64,000 nt of DNA from Costus lasius (lineage: Eukaryota; Streptophyta; Magnoliopsida; Zingiberales; Costaceae), in assembly GCA_027563935.2 (NCBI GenBank), contig CM050451.1, forward strand, positions 96,499,565 to 96,563,564, in the 5' to 3' direction. The position numbers and the translations under genes were made by a program. Positions 10,975-21,630 of this stretch are shown here, piece by piece. Below the pieces are notes generated by a model. The model ran no database searches. It had not been told where the DNA came from and worked only from the letters and a program-made list of their open reading frames with translations. Each line of letters starts with the position of its first letter. Positions within the stretch are counted from its first letter, which is position 1.

Positions 10975-12043
10975 TCTGGTCAATATTAGCTTGTTCAAAC
11001 TCGTCTCAGTGTTTTTACATCAAGTTTCACAAAGAAAAGAACTGGATCGACTGCAGGATAAATCCTTTTGAAATGTCTCTAAGACAAGCAACTTGAAAGT
11101 ATGAAAAGATGCTGATAGCCTGTAGCATTCCATTCAAGAGACTTGAATTGCATGCCAATTGAATTTATTTCTACTTTGCAACTGTTCAATGCAGTACTTG
11201 TTCAATTGATCATTGTTGTTGTCCTCCATTGTTTCGCATTAATTTTGGAAGATCAACCCTATTAAATAGCTTGAGTCTTCTTTTCATTATATCAATCATT
11301 CATTGTATTAGAATAACGAGCCTGGGAATATGCCAGCAAAGGCCGTCGTGCATCACAAAAGTAATGCAATACAAGATGGAAAAGTTGTAAATCAGTGCAG
11401 CAGCTAACTTGCGCGTACATTTATTAAAACAAATCCATTCTAAATATACAGGTGATGAAGCCTCTCTGACAGTAGCATGTGCTATTCAGCTAGTGCAGCA
11501 CCTGATCTGCTGCATGGTTGTCACCTCAAGTTTCAGCAGCATCAGCAGGAAGCATTGTGAACAATTTTTTACTTATCTTTAAGAGAGGTGCAAATGGACA
11601 TCTTCATTAGAAAAAAGATGCATCTTGGATCCATCAGAAGATTAGTAGCTCAGCAGACTAGCCGGAGACAAGTCCAGAAGACAAGCGTGCATCATCAACA
11701 TTATAATCTTGTATCAGACATAACATAATAAAGCTGTATAATCAAGCACATGGATGAAGAGTTTTACCAGACTTCAACATAATAATGTTGTCATTAAATG
11801 AATAGCTTAGTTTAGCGAGATTCTTCTTGTCTCTTTTCTGCTCTATACATGTCTTTTTTCAATATGTCGGAGACAGAGCAGCAAGATTCTAAATGTCTCA
11901 TTTTTCTGTTTTACAATTATCAACCTTATTCGTATATATGAAGGTTAGGAAGGACTTGAACCAAACATATCCTGCTCTCCTCTTCTAGTCCGACGAATTA
12001 GCAAGAGGTTAGTAGAAAAGAAGAAACCACCAGTAAGGCAACA
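10975..12043 (+). repeat. Duplicated upstream region of gene B1
   Basis: This 1.07 kb matches the DNA upstream of B2 (about 38030-39164) along nearly its whole length. Shared landmarks include ACATCAAGTTTCACAA, TGATCAATTG-type words, AACGAGCCT.GGAATATGCC, AACAATTTTTTACT and CTCATTTTTCTG. A long conserved non-coding flank means the A-B block was duplicated with its regulatory DNA. Within it a 28-codon minus frame is intact at B2 (38635-38721) but interrupted here. Confidence 0.8.
11933..11940 (+). promoter_or_regulatory. Altered TATA box of DUF241 pseudogene B1
   Basis: TATATATG lies 111 bases before the B1 ATG. The intact gene B2 has TATATAAG at exactly the same distance. The substitution in the box parallels the coding damage in B1. 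Confidence 0.6.
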
Positions 12044-12851
12044 ATGACAGAGAAGACCTTCCATGTTCGGTCCGTCAGCCTGCCTTCTCAATCTCATCCA
12101 ACTATAGTCGAAGTCGAAGAAGACCTTTCATAGAGTTGTCTGCTTCCACTACATCCACTACATCCACAATGACAATGGAGATGATCTGCAATGGCTTGAG
12201 ACATCTTACTGAAATATATGATGGCATCAAGGATCTTTTTCACCTTCCAAATGTCCAACAAGGCCTACTCCGATCTGACCAAATCAAACAGTTGGAAAAG
12301 GTTGTCGATGGATCGATGAGGTTGTTGGATCTCTTGCTGCCATGAAGGATGCAGTGGCTACGTCAAGACAGCATCTTCAAGATCTTCAATTTGCTCTTCG
12401 AAGGAAAGGTGACAGCTCCACCGCAGAAAAGGTGCAGGCCTATTTTCGCTCAAGAAAAGAGTCAAATAAGATAATTAAGAAGAGTTATAAGGATTTAATG
12501 CAAATGGATAGAAAATCTCAATCATCACAATTGATCTATGAAGACTCTGATGTCTCAGTGGTCATTAAGGTGTTGAATGAAGCAAGAATCATCACCAGAT
12601 GTCTTCTTTGCTCAATCTTGAGTTCCATGTTCATCCCAAAGACGAAGGCCAGCATGTGGCCTTTTGCTTCAAAGGCCAAGATAGGAAGTGTTGAGGAGCA
12701 AATATTTAAACTATGTGCATCTGATGCAGGGACTCAACGTCGGTTGAAGACATTTGAGGACAGTTTTGGAGAAGTTGAGAATCAGTTAGAAAGTCTGTTT
12801 CAAAGATTGATTCAAAATAAGGTTTTACTTCTTAACATCCTCAGTCTATAG
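12044..12851 (+). pseudogene. DUF241 gene B1, two frameshifts
   Basis: Same family and subtype as B2, with which it shares the start MTEKTFHVRSVSLPSQSHP. A net loss of 16 nt at about 12120-12130 shifts the frame and stops translation after about 29 codons. The family sequence resumes in another frame from about 12136 (EMICNGLRHLTEIYDGIKDL). A second, one-base deletion at about 12332 (B2 reads CTCTGTTGTGCCATG, B1 CTCTTGCTGCCATG) shifts it again, and the third segment (12342-12851) ends with the family C-terminus NKVLLLNILSL. It has a longer Thr/Ser run (TTSTTSTMTM) than B2. There is no single open frame, so a full-length product is not expected. Confidence 0.88.
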
Positions 12852-13205
12852 ATACTCATTAGATAAAGTTAGTGAGCCCATTTTTGCAGATGTATTAGAG
12901 ATGTAAAATTGTACAAAGAATACCTGTTGAATGGAAAACTCAGCTATCAAATCAGCATCTTTTTGTGTTGGTACCTCGAATAGTTCGTCCAACTGAATCA
13001 TTATGGTATATAAGATTTAACGATTGTTCTATTATTACTTTTAACTCAAGCATCTTAATTAAGTCATGCTTTTTAGGCTGTTCAAATTAATGAGTCAGTT
13101 CTCTAACAGCGTGTTTACTACAGGACGATGGACGAAAAAGATGGTGGATGGGAAAAATAGGAGTGGATTTTTGTGTCCCGTGTTTATCATGTGATGAAGA
13201 TTGAT
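12852..13205. other. 3' flank of B1 up to the duplicated retroelement segment
   Basis: Homology to the B2 3' flank continues to about 12990 (GTTAGTGAGC, then GAAAACTCAGCTATCAAA). From about 13105 the sequence GCGTGTTTACTACAGG looks like the edge of a miniature DNA transposon, but no matching end was found before the gag fragment begins at 13206. Confidence 0.5.
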
Positions 13206-13640
13206 TGCACCGTATACCTCTCAGATGATGCAAAACATTGGTGGAGGACCAAAGTTGATTCGACATCGGAGGCAGCTAGTTGGACATGAGAGGTGTTCCG
13301 AGAGGTTTCCCGGAAACTCTGTGGACCAGGCGCGAGAAGCGGTGGATCGGCTAAAGCACACGAGGACGATCCAAGAGTATGTCAGGGCGTTCTCCGCGCT
13401 GATGTTGGAACCACCTGAGATTGCGGAGGGAGACAAGAGGTACTTCTTCCTTCGGAATCTCCAATCATTGGCGGCGGCAGAGATCCGACAACATGTGCCG
13501 CAAGACTGGAGGACGGCCGCGGCGATAGCCGAGTCTCTCATGGACCAGAGAACTTCAGGGACGACCTTTCAGAGAGCACAGAGGTCGCCCGCGAAGTGAC
13601 CATCTCCAACCAGAGCAAGAGCGCCAGAGAGAGAGAGGCT
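13206..13640 (+). pseudogene. Ty3/gypsy gag fragment, copy 1
   Basis: The plus-strand frame from about 13300 reads the capsid region of a plant gypsy gag (SVDQAREAVDRLKHTRTIQEY, then LRNLQSLAAAEIRQHVPQDW). Relative to copy 2, about 20 nt encoding part of LRQQFL are missing near 13310, and a TGA interrupts the upstream part. It stops at the LTR boundary at 13641. In gypsy elements gag forms the virus-like particle; this fragment lacks the N-terminus and nucleocapsid. Confidence 0.75.
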
Positions 13641-15524
13641 TGATAGCGCTCACAGATATAGTAGGCGTTTCCCGCAAGTGCACGGGACTATCGAAGTAAT
13701 AAAATATTGATCCCACAGGGACTAATAGGCAAATACTGACGGATCTCGAAATGGCTAGCTAGACAATATCGAAATTGGTGAAGTTTAAGATAACAAAATA
13801 ATTAAAAGTGCAGGAATGTAAACAAAGGAAATCACACGAGAGAATTCTAATGAGGAGATGTATCAGGATATGGGCTCACCACATTGACTCCTTACAGTCG
13901 AATACCCAATTCTATTACCTAAGTCCTGTCAAGTTCAAGGAAGTTCGGCTTCCTTGTCACGTAGGTAGCTCTCCTCCGAGAATCTCGTTCGCTTCCACGA
14001 GCTAGATTACCGGTCCAAACCGTAGGATTCTAATGCGCAATTGGACTAGAGTCCTTCCGCAGCGTCTAAGCTTCTTATAACCCTCTCAAATGAATACAGG
14101 TCTGCGACCGAGACGTACCCCCTAGAGACGCTGATTTACAAACTTCACTTGAGGTGATTAAAAGTTCGAACACTCCCTTTTGTGTAGTGTAGGCATGGCG
14201 TGCCAATGATAAGGATAAACCCTCAACCTAATGGGTCGGACGCGCGGTCGGACTAGAATCTCTCCGACGCGTCTAAGCTCCCTACAATCACGCGAGCGAG
14301 TACGAATCTGCGAGCAAGTTTTTCTCCCCGGGATCTGATTTACAAACCTCACCTTGGGATTTCCCTAAGTGAGTACAGTCCCAACGGGCAAGTTTTCTCC
14401 TCTAGATTCGATTAATGAACCTCACCCTCGCGACTCAAGGCTCAAGCTTACCTTTCCGGGTAATGCAGGCATTGCACACTCAAAAGGTCAAGTAAGGACT
14501 TTGGCTAATAAAATTAACTATCACGATTTGTAAATCGTCAAGGGCTACCCCCACATCCTGATTTAGTGTTTAGTCTACCATGTTTACACTAGCAACATAG
14601 ACAATAATCCTTAACAGCATGTGCATACACGGAATCGTGTAAAACATACAACGCAAAGATAGGATCATACGTTGCTATGCAAGTTCATACAATAAATGCA
14701 AGAAGTAAATGATACTTGTAAATCTTCCTTACAAGCTCGATTTTGAGGTGATAACACAATAAGATCTTCAATGAGTTCTGGTGCGCATCCTCTACTCCTC
14801 CTGCAACAAGCGTCCTTCCTCTTTCTTTTCTCCCGTGCGAACCCCTCTCTTTTCTCCTCTTCTTCTCTTTTTTATTTCCTCAAGTTAGTGGGCTGTTGTC
14901 CCTTCCCCATGCCCTGCAAAAGCTGTTGCAGCCGCTGCAATTATCCAGCAAAAGAAGTCTTCGCTACCAGCCTCCGTATCCTGCAAAGTTCAGCCGCCCA
15001 TCCCTTACAAAATGATGATTTCGTAACCAAAATCTCCCCTAAAAGCTGCTCTACGCCCCCTTTGTCAACGGGGGAGAAAGTTCCTTAACGCCCTTCAGCC
15101 TTCCTTTAGGTTAGATTGAAGAAATCTGAGCTAAAATCACGATTTCGTAACAGGCGGGTCCGCGATCTCGGGCGAGAATTTGGTCGTGACCCGGTCGTGA
15201 TTTGTCAATTTCAACTTCAGGTATAATGACGATCACGGGCGTAATTCTGATCGTGACCCGGTCGTGATTTCCAACGAAGGCTTCAATGAATCCGAAAACT
15301 TCTGGTTAGGATGATCTTGAGTTAGGATGAGCTTCTCTGCTACCAAAGTCCCAGAATCTACCCTCTTTATGGTCGTTTTGACCTGAAAACGTGAAAATAC
15401 CAAAACAGATGTAGATTCCATAGATGTATCCAAATAAAGACAATTATAAGACTTAAAGTCATGAAATGAGGATGATTTCACTAGTAAAATAGCATGTAAA
15501 ACTCTATATAAATCTGTGTCAACA
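13641..15524 (-). mobile_element. Athila-type 3' LTR, copy 1 (1.88 kb)
   Basis: On the minus strand the LTR starts TGTTGACACAGA at 15524 and ends GCGCTATCA at 13641. Just before its start (minus sense) is GGACAAGTAAAG, the decayed form of the CTTGAGGACAAGCAAAG block that precedes the polypurine tract in many Athila/Tat elements, so this is the 3' LTR. The end region TTGCGGGAAACGCC..., with GATCCCACAGGG on the plus strand, is typical of this group. Inside (about 15130-15275) are repeated GGTCGTGA/ATCACGA words. The plus frame 14771-15088 (105 codons) is chance. Confidence 0.7.
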
Positions 15525-15828
15525 GAATACCTATGACTCAAATCTTTACTTGTCCTTAAGCAAATTGGAATGAAATACCATGAGGGTTGTTCAACTGAAG
15601 TTATACTCCCAAACGATCTATAAATGCGAAATAATTACAGCTAGTCACAGGAGGGACAAACCACTGTATACTTTAAAGATGTCAAGATGAAAAGCAAAGC
15701 ATCTAGGTCAGTTCTATGGGCAACAATTGTACGATAATATTGGATAAAAATAATTCTTTACCACATGAAGCACTAATCTACTTAAAGCACTCAGATGGTA
15801 AACCCTAAGGTAGTAGTGAAGGTCTTGT

Positions 15829-16142
15829 TCATAACTTCGGTACCTCCACTCTTTTTTTTTTTCTCTTTTTGTTTCTGCAATGCCAAGCCGTAGCTTCGGT
15901 ACCACTGTCTTCTTTCTTTCTTTTTGGTTTACAGTGTCAAGTCACAACTTTGGTATCACTGCCCCTTATCTTTCACTTTTCTTTTTCTCTTTGTGGCAGT
16001 GTCAAGTCGTAGCTTCGGTACCACTGCTCTTTTTCTTCTTTTATTTTCTCTTTTTGTCGGGCAGTGCCAAGTTGTAACTTCGGTATCACTGCCTTTTGTT
16101 TTCCTCTTTTCTTTTTCTCAACTTCTTATACGGTGCCAAGTT
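15829..16142. repeat. Hairpin-bearing tandem array, copy 1
   Basis: About five units of 58-70 bp. Each contains an imperfect palindrome that starts GGCAGTGCCAAG, has AAGTTGTAACTT-like symmetry at its centre, and ends CGGTACCACTGCC. Units are separated by pyrimidine tracts such as CTTTTCTTTTTCTC, which are purine tracts on the element's sense strand. The array lies just inside the 3' LTR of the element. Plus-strand frames across it (ending near 16190) are by-products of the repeat. Confidence 0.85.
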
Positions 16143-17232
16143 AGAGGAGCTCGAACCAAAACTAATACCGAGAGTTTCCAAGAGTGGTAAGTGTATATCA
16201 AGTGGTTTGCGCTAAGATTATCCAAACAAATAGTACTCATGTTGGGATATGGATACTTCCCAGATTCAAAGCTTATCAAAGTTCAATCCTTAAGTGCTCA
16301 GTGTATAAGGAATCAAGTGACTAGGTAAATTATTTAGCATGCAAGATACTCTCAATGTAGTGCGAGAATATAAATCAATCATGAATAAAGTAAATGAACA
16401 AGAATCAATCATGAATGAGGAAAATATCAATTAACGAAAATAAGAAATTTCAGCTAGGACCTGCGACTTAGGCTTTTACGTGGTTAGGAAGTATTTATCA
16501 GCAAGGTTCAAAGCTTATCAACAAAATCATAGTGAGAACATATGAGAAAGGTGCAGCATGTTATGATACATCTAGGTCTATTGACAAGGTATGAAGAAAT
16601 ACATTATGGTGGTGCCTATGTAAAATTGAAGCATCATAAAACCAAAACACATGTCATGAAGGAAGAGCATATTGTAAACAGAGTTCATAATGTTCGATGT
16701 ACTTCCAGCAGTAAAAGAGTTTAAAGTTGGCAAGTTCGGTATGACCGCACATGCCAAAACACATGCATCACATCAGTCATTATCAGTTTAATCAACAAAA
16801 TCATCAGCATGAAGTCAAAGTATCAGTGCAACATTTTATCAACAAATGCATAAAAGTCATGCCGAAAGTGTAGCAAAAAGATGCAAACATGATAAGTATG
16901 CTATAGTAAAGATGTCCTTGCAAAGTTAAAACTTCATAAAGCAACGTGCAATAAGAACAGTATGAAAGGTTTCTAAGGTTGTGGCAGATGCGCCACAGCA
17001 GGACGTTAATAATATTACAACAAGCAATAACAGTTCAACAGTACCAACAGTTCGTGCAATATCATAAAGTCAAAGTACCAGCACAACACCTCATCATAAG
17101 ATTCATAAGAGTCACGACGACCTATTAAAATGTGTAAGTACCCTCACCTGAAGCAAAAGATGCATCATCCCAGATGCATATAGTATAGGCATATATCAAA
17201 AGGGGTGAGGGAAGACTTTCTAGAGTGCAGCC
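16143..17232. other. Non-coding 3' region of the Athila-like element, copy 1
   Basis: A-rich sequence on the plus strand with several short repeated words (AATCAATCATGAAT, AAGTCAAAGTATCAG, CATAAAAGTCATG). No frame persists in both copies, so this is probably untranslated 3' DNA between the ORF-1-like gene and the 3' LTR. Confidence 0.6.
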
Positions 17233-18506
17233 CTACTCACTACACTCAGCCGGGTCGTCATCGTCATCGTCATCGTCGTTGGCTGGCTCGGAGGAATCAG
17301 AGACATGGATGGTGTCGTCGGCATCCTCGTCTTCATCCTGCTGTTGTGGTGGAGCCATGTTGCTGTGGAGGAAAACTTCAATATAGTTCACCGTATCCAT
17401 CAGGGCTGCTAGCTGCTTCCCTTGGTGGATCTGATCCTGCCGGAGCAGCTGGAGCATATCTTCCGTAGAAGGGCGCGCGGCAGTCCGAGGTTGTCCACCG
17501 ATAGAGGAGCTGGGTCCATGTCGAGAAGTGTAGCCTGGTCGTCCGGTGCAGCAGAGTCGGGATGAAGGCGCTAGTTGGCGCTGTCCATGATATCAGTTCG
17601 GGCAGAATTTGGAAGCGTCATAGTGATAGTGGTGTCCGCGAAGGTCAGATGATATATATCGCCCCTCCTAACAATCATCTTTGTTGAAAGTAGATGTTCA
17701 ATGTCTAGTCGTCTGCTTCCTATCGCCTCCGGCTGTTCATAACGGTTGTGGCCCAGAGATAAAGCGATAGTAGTGATCATGCCACCAATACAGATAACTC
17801 CTTTCTGAGCGTGAGCGACGCGCAAGAACTGCCGGGCAAGATGATAGCCGGCATTAATCTGGAAACCATGAAGAAAACCCCACAAGCACAACAACTCAGG
17901 CTGGCGAACAATTTCATCTCCCTCTCTCGCAAAGATGGAGTGGGCAAGCAAACAATGTGCATAGCGGATACAGGGGTTCGAAAGGGTGGAAACTCGGACG
18001 TTCCTTGGTGAATAGGCTGCCATAGATGATACGCAACGCCAGAAGATGTCCTCATTGAAGTTAGGAGGACCGAGCCTAGATGCAGAAGCTGGAAATCCAA
18101 AGATATTATTCAGATCTACCACAGTCAGGCGATACTCATTGTTGGATAGCCTGAATGTAATCAAGCCTGGGTCGGTCTCTAGTGCCGAAACTTTAACCTC
18201 AATGGAGCTGAGAAACTCGAGAGTAAAGGGGATGTAGGTGGGCTATGCGTATTGAAGGAATTTCCCCCAGCTAAACTGCCTAAACATCCAGAGTAGATCA
18301 TCGAAAATCCCAAGTGTGGCGAGTGAAGGTGGGTCGATGTACCGTGTATTAATTATGCAGCGGTTGAAGAGCACCTGATACCTAGCAGCTTGATGATTAT
18401 CCCTCATTTGGAGTTCTGGTGGTGTAGCCTGTTGCTGTTGAGGTGCCGGTCGAGGGCTCGTGGCTCCGGCTGGTCGCTTCCCAGTATTTTTCCTTCGTGG
18501 CGGCAT
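17233..18506 (-). pseudogene. ATHILA ORF-1-like protein, copy 1
   Basis: Starts MPPRRKNTGKRPAGATSPRP with a Pro/Gln-rich basic head, continues through a conserved domain (LITFRLSNNEYRLTVVDLNN, FGFPASASRLGPPNFNEDIF, CLLAHSIFAREGDEIVRQPE, HLLSTKMIVRRGDIYHLTF), and ends in an acidic tail (VSDSSEPANDDDDDDDDPAE). The middle resembles the ATHILA ORF-1 family (PF03078), function unknown. An in-frame TAG at 18243-18245 replaces the glutamine codon present in copy 2. Another TAG follows DSAN near 17570, and a one-base deletion near 17510 shifts the tail. In the related complete arrangement at copy 2 this gene lies downstream of pol, the position of the env-like gene in Athila elements. Confidence 0.72.
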
Positions 18507-19090
18507 GGTCGCTCAAATAGATGGTTGCGGAACAGAGGTTGAGCGAGCAAGAAAAGGTTGAGAACCTGGAATGAGAGCTCGCTGGAGGTGGCCGGAGACG
18601 TCGCCGGAGTGTCGGTGGTCGGCGGCGAAGCAGACGGCGGGCAGGCGAGTTGGGTCGCCGCAAAATGTATGGAAGTGGAGAAAAATCGAGAACCCTAAGT
18701 GGAAAACTCGGGCCAAACTCCGTTTGGCCTAGCTTCTGCTGGTTGAAGAAGCGCTGGTTGAAAAACTGTTGGCTGGAGAAGCAAAAAAGGTGTTTGGATT
18801 GGACAGCTTGTGAACCGCTTATGCTGTGCTGGTTGAAAAGGTGCTTATGTTGTGCTGTGCTATTAAGCACAAATATTCATAAAAATATACTAATAAACAT
18901 ATAACTCACATAAAAATATTATAATAAAAACTCACATACCTCACATAAATAAATATTATAATAAAAACCACATATAAAAGAGTAATCCATGTCACCACTG
19001 TTATACATTTAAAAATATATTAGAATTACATATTTGATGTCATCAAACTCAAAGCAATCGGTTTACACTGCATATCTATTGGAGTGGAAT

Positions 19091-20375
19091 TTAAGATTCC
19101 TCATTTTCTTTGTCATTATCTTCTAGTGTGAAATTTTCTTCAACATCAACTTCTTGAAAGATTTGATCAGATGAAGTTGTAGCTCTAATATAATTATGCA
19201 GTGCCATCGATGCAACTACAATCTTCACCTGTGTTTCATATGAAAATGATGGCATATCCCGTAATACATTTCACCTTTTTTTCCACACTCCAAAACTTCG
19301 TTCAATGCAGCTTCTAAGAGAAGAGTGTGCTTTATTGAATAGTTCTTTAAGACCTTGTGGTGGATGACCTTGTTGAAACTCTTGAAGATGATACCTCACT
19401 CCTTTATATGGGCCAAGGTACCCATTCATTTGTGAGTATCCAGCGTCAACTAAGTAATATTTTCCTATAAATTACTTATATAATTATAACATACAATTAT
19501 AATGAATATGAATGTGATAAGATATTTAAAAATAATTGCATACTAACCGGGAGGAGGTTTTGGAAAATTCAAATTAAGTGCTTTTGATAAAACGTGAGCA
19601 TCATGGGTAGATCCCTCATATCCAGCCAATACGTACGTGAACCTCATATCAAAAGAACAAGCAGCTAAGATGTTTTGGGTTGGTCGACCCTTTCTTCCTA
19701 TAAACCGTATTTGATCATGAAGTGGAACAATTGCATCCACATGTGCACCATCAATAGCCCCAATACAATCCTATATTATAAAAAAAATGATTAGAATAAA
19801 ATAGTTAGATGCATTGTAGCAATTGATAAATAATTATAACATACCTTAAAATGAGGCATATAACGATTATCAGATAATATTTCTTGCGGAATCTCCTGAA
19901 ACTCTCTATCAGCAAGTTCAATCAATATTTTTGCTTACTTACATACTGATTTCAACACTTTGTTGAAAACTCTACTCACTATTTCTCCTGAATGTTGAAA
20001 TCTTTCTTGTGTGTGTCTATTTGATGCACCTTGTGCTAATACAAAAAAAAATATGCCGACCTTCTCAATTGTTGATATATTCTTTGATGGCTTTAAAGCA
20101 TAAGTGTTCTGCAAGATATGACATAAAGCCATAAAATCAGTTTGTTCCATCCTCATCATTCTTCGGCATCTTTCAGGATGTCCTTCTAAAATGTCTCTCA
20201 TCCAACTCATACCATGATTATCAGATACCATACAAGGTTTCTTGTGTATGTGTTTTGAGAAATAGTCAGTTATCGCAATCATTGTAACATGAGCTGTTTT
20301 CCAAAACTCAACTGATGTATTTTCAATATATTTTATCTCATCAATTTCACTATCACTATCATCAGCATCTATATC
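19091..20375 (-). pseudogene. Harbinger transposase (DDE_Tnp_4), two in-frame stops
   Basis: HARBI1-like nuclease that cuts and rejoins transposon ends. Exon 1 runs from about 20375 to 19845 (EFWKTAHVTMIAITDYFSKH, then RRMMRMEQTDFMALCHILQN). Intron 19844-19771 and intron 19547-19465 both have GT...AG ends and keep the frame. Exon 2 (19770-19548) has the first catalytic aspartate in DCIGAIDGAHVDAIVPLHD. Exon 3 (19464-19091) has the second in YYLVDAGYSQMNGY and the glutamate in RSCIERSFGVWKKR, so the DDE triad is intact. Two stop codons break it: TAA at 19935-19937 (KSVCK*AKIL) and TGA at 19271-19273 (WKKR*NVLRD). The last residues before the normal stop are DNDKENEES. The start codon is uncertain because the sequence upstream of EIDEIKYIE may be an intron. 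Confidence 0.85.
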
Positions 20376-20885
20376 TATAAAACAAAAAATAACAAAAATA
20401 TAATGAATAATTGGATACCTCAAAATTCAATATTCATACATTCATATTGAAATAAAAACATAACACAAAGTTCAATAGTTCACAACTAGCAATACAACAT
20501 AACACATAAAGTTCAATAGTTTACAACTAACGCTACAACATTACATTAAAATTCAACATTCATACATTCATATTAAAAGAAAAACATAGTTCACAACTAG
20601 CAATAGAACATAACAACACAATAATATTACAACACAAGTAACAAGTACTAGGAAATCATTGATAATGTTTTACAGTAGTCTCTTAAAAGTAGTCCCTTAA
20701 AATAGAGCAAGATGTCTTCACTGGCGTGCATATAGATATTTTAAAAATCCTAATTTTTTTTCAGGTGTTTTCATTGCTTTCCACATCGCTCTATTTGTTT
20801 TGTCTCTGAATATGGATGCTGCAAAAAGAAGAGGTCTGGATCAGCTTCAATTTCTGGAATAGAGCTGACATCTGCTATGATGTCC
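20376..20885. other. Spacer between the two Harbinger genes
   Basis: AT-rich DNA with a locally repeated phrase (CACAACTAGCAATA, ACATAACA, AAAGTTCAATAGTT) between 20450 and 20640. No coding sequence was identified. Confidence 0.6.
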
Positions 20886-21630
20886 TCAATATTGCATCCT
20901 GGAGGGTCTACAAGCTTGGTCTATGGATGTTGCTAATGAATGCAAATCATCCCTCGCTATAGATGCAGTTCTACACTTTCTTTTACCACTTGTTTTACTA
21001 CTGCTTGGTTCAACATGTCTTGACTCATTGCATTCATCCACTTGGTTATTACTTTCAGCATGTGCTTGCAAGTCGTCAGGGATCTCATTCTCATTGTTTA
21101 CAGCAGGTGTATAAACTTGATCACCAGTAGCTATGGTACTTCCAAACATGATATCATTTTTTGTCTCGATATCAGGATGAATACCTTTCTTTCGAAACTT
21201 TGCATAGTCTTTGTTTATCTACAATTAAATTAGAAATAATAATCATATTATTGATTATAACAATATTAAAAAAAATTAAAAATTAAATACATATCGCAAT
21301 CTTAGAAGCCTACCATTCAGGTGTAGCATCTACAGTTTCTAGTCTCGAATTCCATCATAACCCAGTTTCTTTTCCTTTCAACTCTTTCCAAAGTTTCCAA
21401 TCAGCTTTCATTTGATCCCATCTATTTTTCAGTTTTACTTTATCATACTTCAAACCACTGAGTTCTTGAAAATTTTCTAACACAAATTTCCACCCTTGCG
21501 TTGAGAAATGAGATCCAGGCCGTAAGTTTTTACCAATTGCAGCAATACATACATCACAATATATGAGTGTTGTAGGTACATTCCACACGGCTTTAACATT
21601 TTTGGTTGCTGCTTGTGAACTTTGTGCCAT
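20886..21630 (-). pseudogene. Harbinger Myb/SANT-like DNA-binding protein
   Basis: Starts MAQSSQAATKNVKAVWNVPT and carries the Myb/SANT-like domain (PF12776) with its tryptophans and FSTQGWKFVLENFQELSGLK, LKNRWDQMKADWKLWKELKG. In PIF/Harbinger elements this protein brings the transposase to the ends. After KGKETGL a TGA replaces the usual glycine codon, and a TAG replaces a tryptophan codon shortly after (PEW*ASKI). A splice acceptor near 21221 leads to the next exon (INKDYAKFRKKGIH), a serine-rich linker and a C-terminus ending SRMQY. Two nonsense codons make it non-functional. It lies upstream of the transposase on the same strand. Confidence 0.78.

Larger units (their letters stand above)
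13206..18713. repeat. Segmental duplication, copy 1 (5.5 kb)
   Basis: This segment matches 26088-31589 throughout, in the same orientation. It carries, in plus order, a gag fragment (+), an LTR (-), a hairpin array, non-coding DNA, and an ORF-1-like pseudogene (-). Because the same LTR interrupts the same gag position in both copies, this is a duplication of an already nested structure and not two independent insertions. The shared sequence ends 8 bases before the Harbinger terminus. This copy lacks the flanking gag N-terminus, LTR and pol that surround copy 2. Confidence 0.85.

Noticed and set aside
14771..15088. 105-codon plus frame, repeated at 27670-27987
   Set aside because: Conserved in both copies only because the LTR was duplicated; low-complexity Ser/Leu/Phe peptide inside an LTR and opposite to element sense.
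15880..16190. Plus-strand Phe/Leu/Ser-rich frames over the hairpin array
   Set aside because: Translation of CTTTT-rich spacers; no start context or domain.
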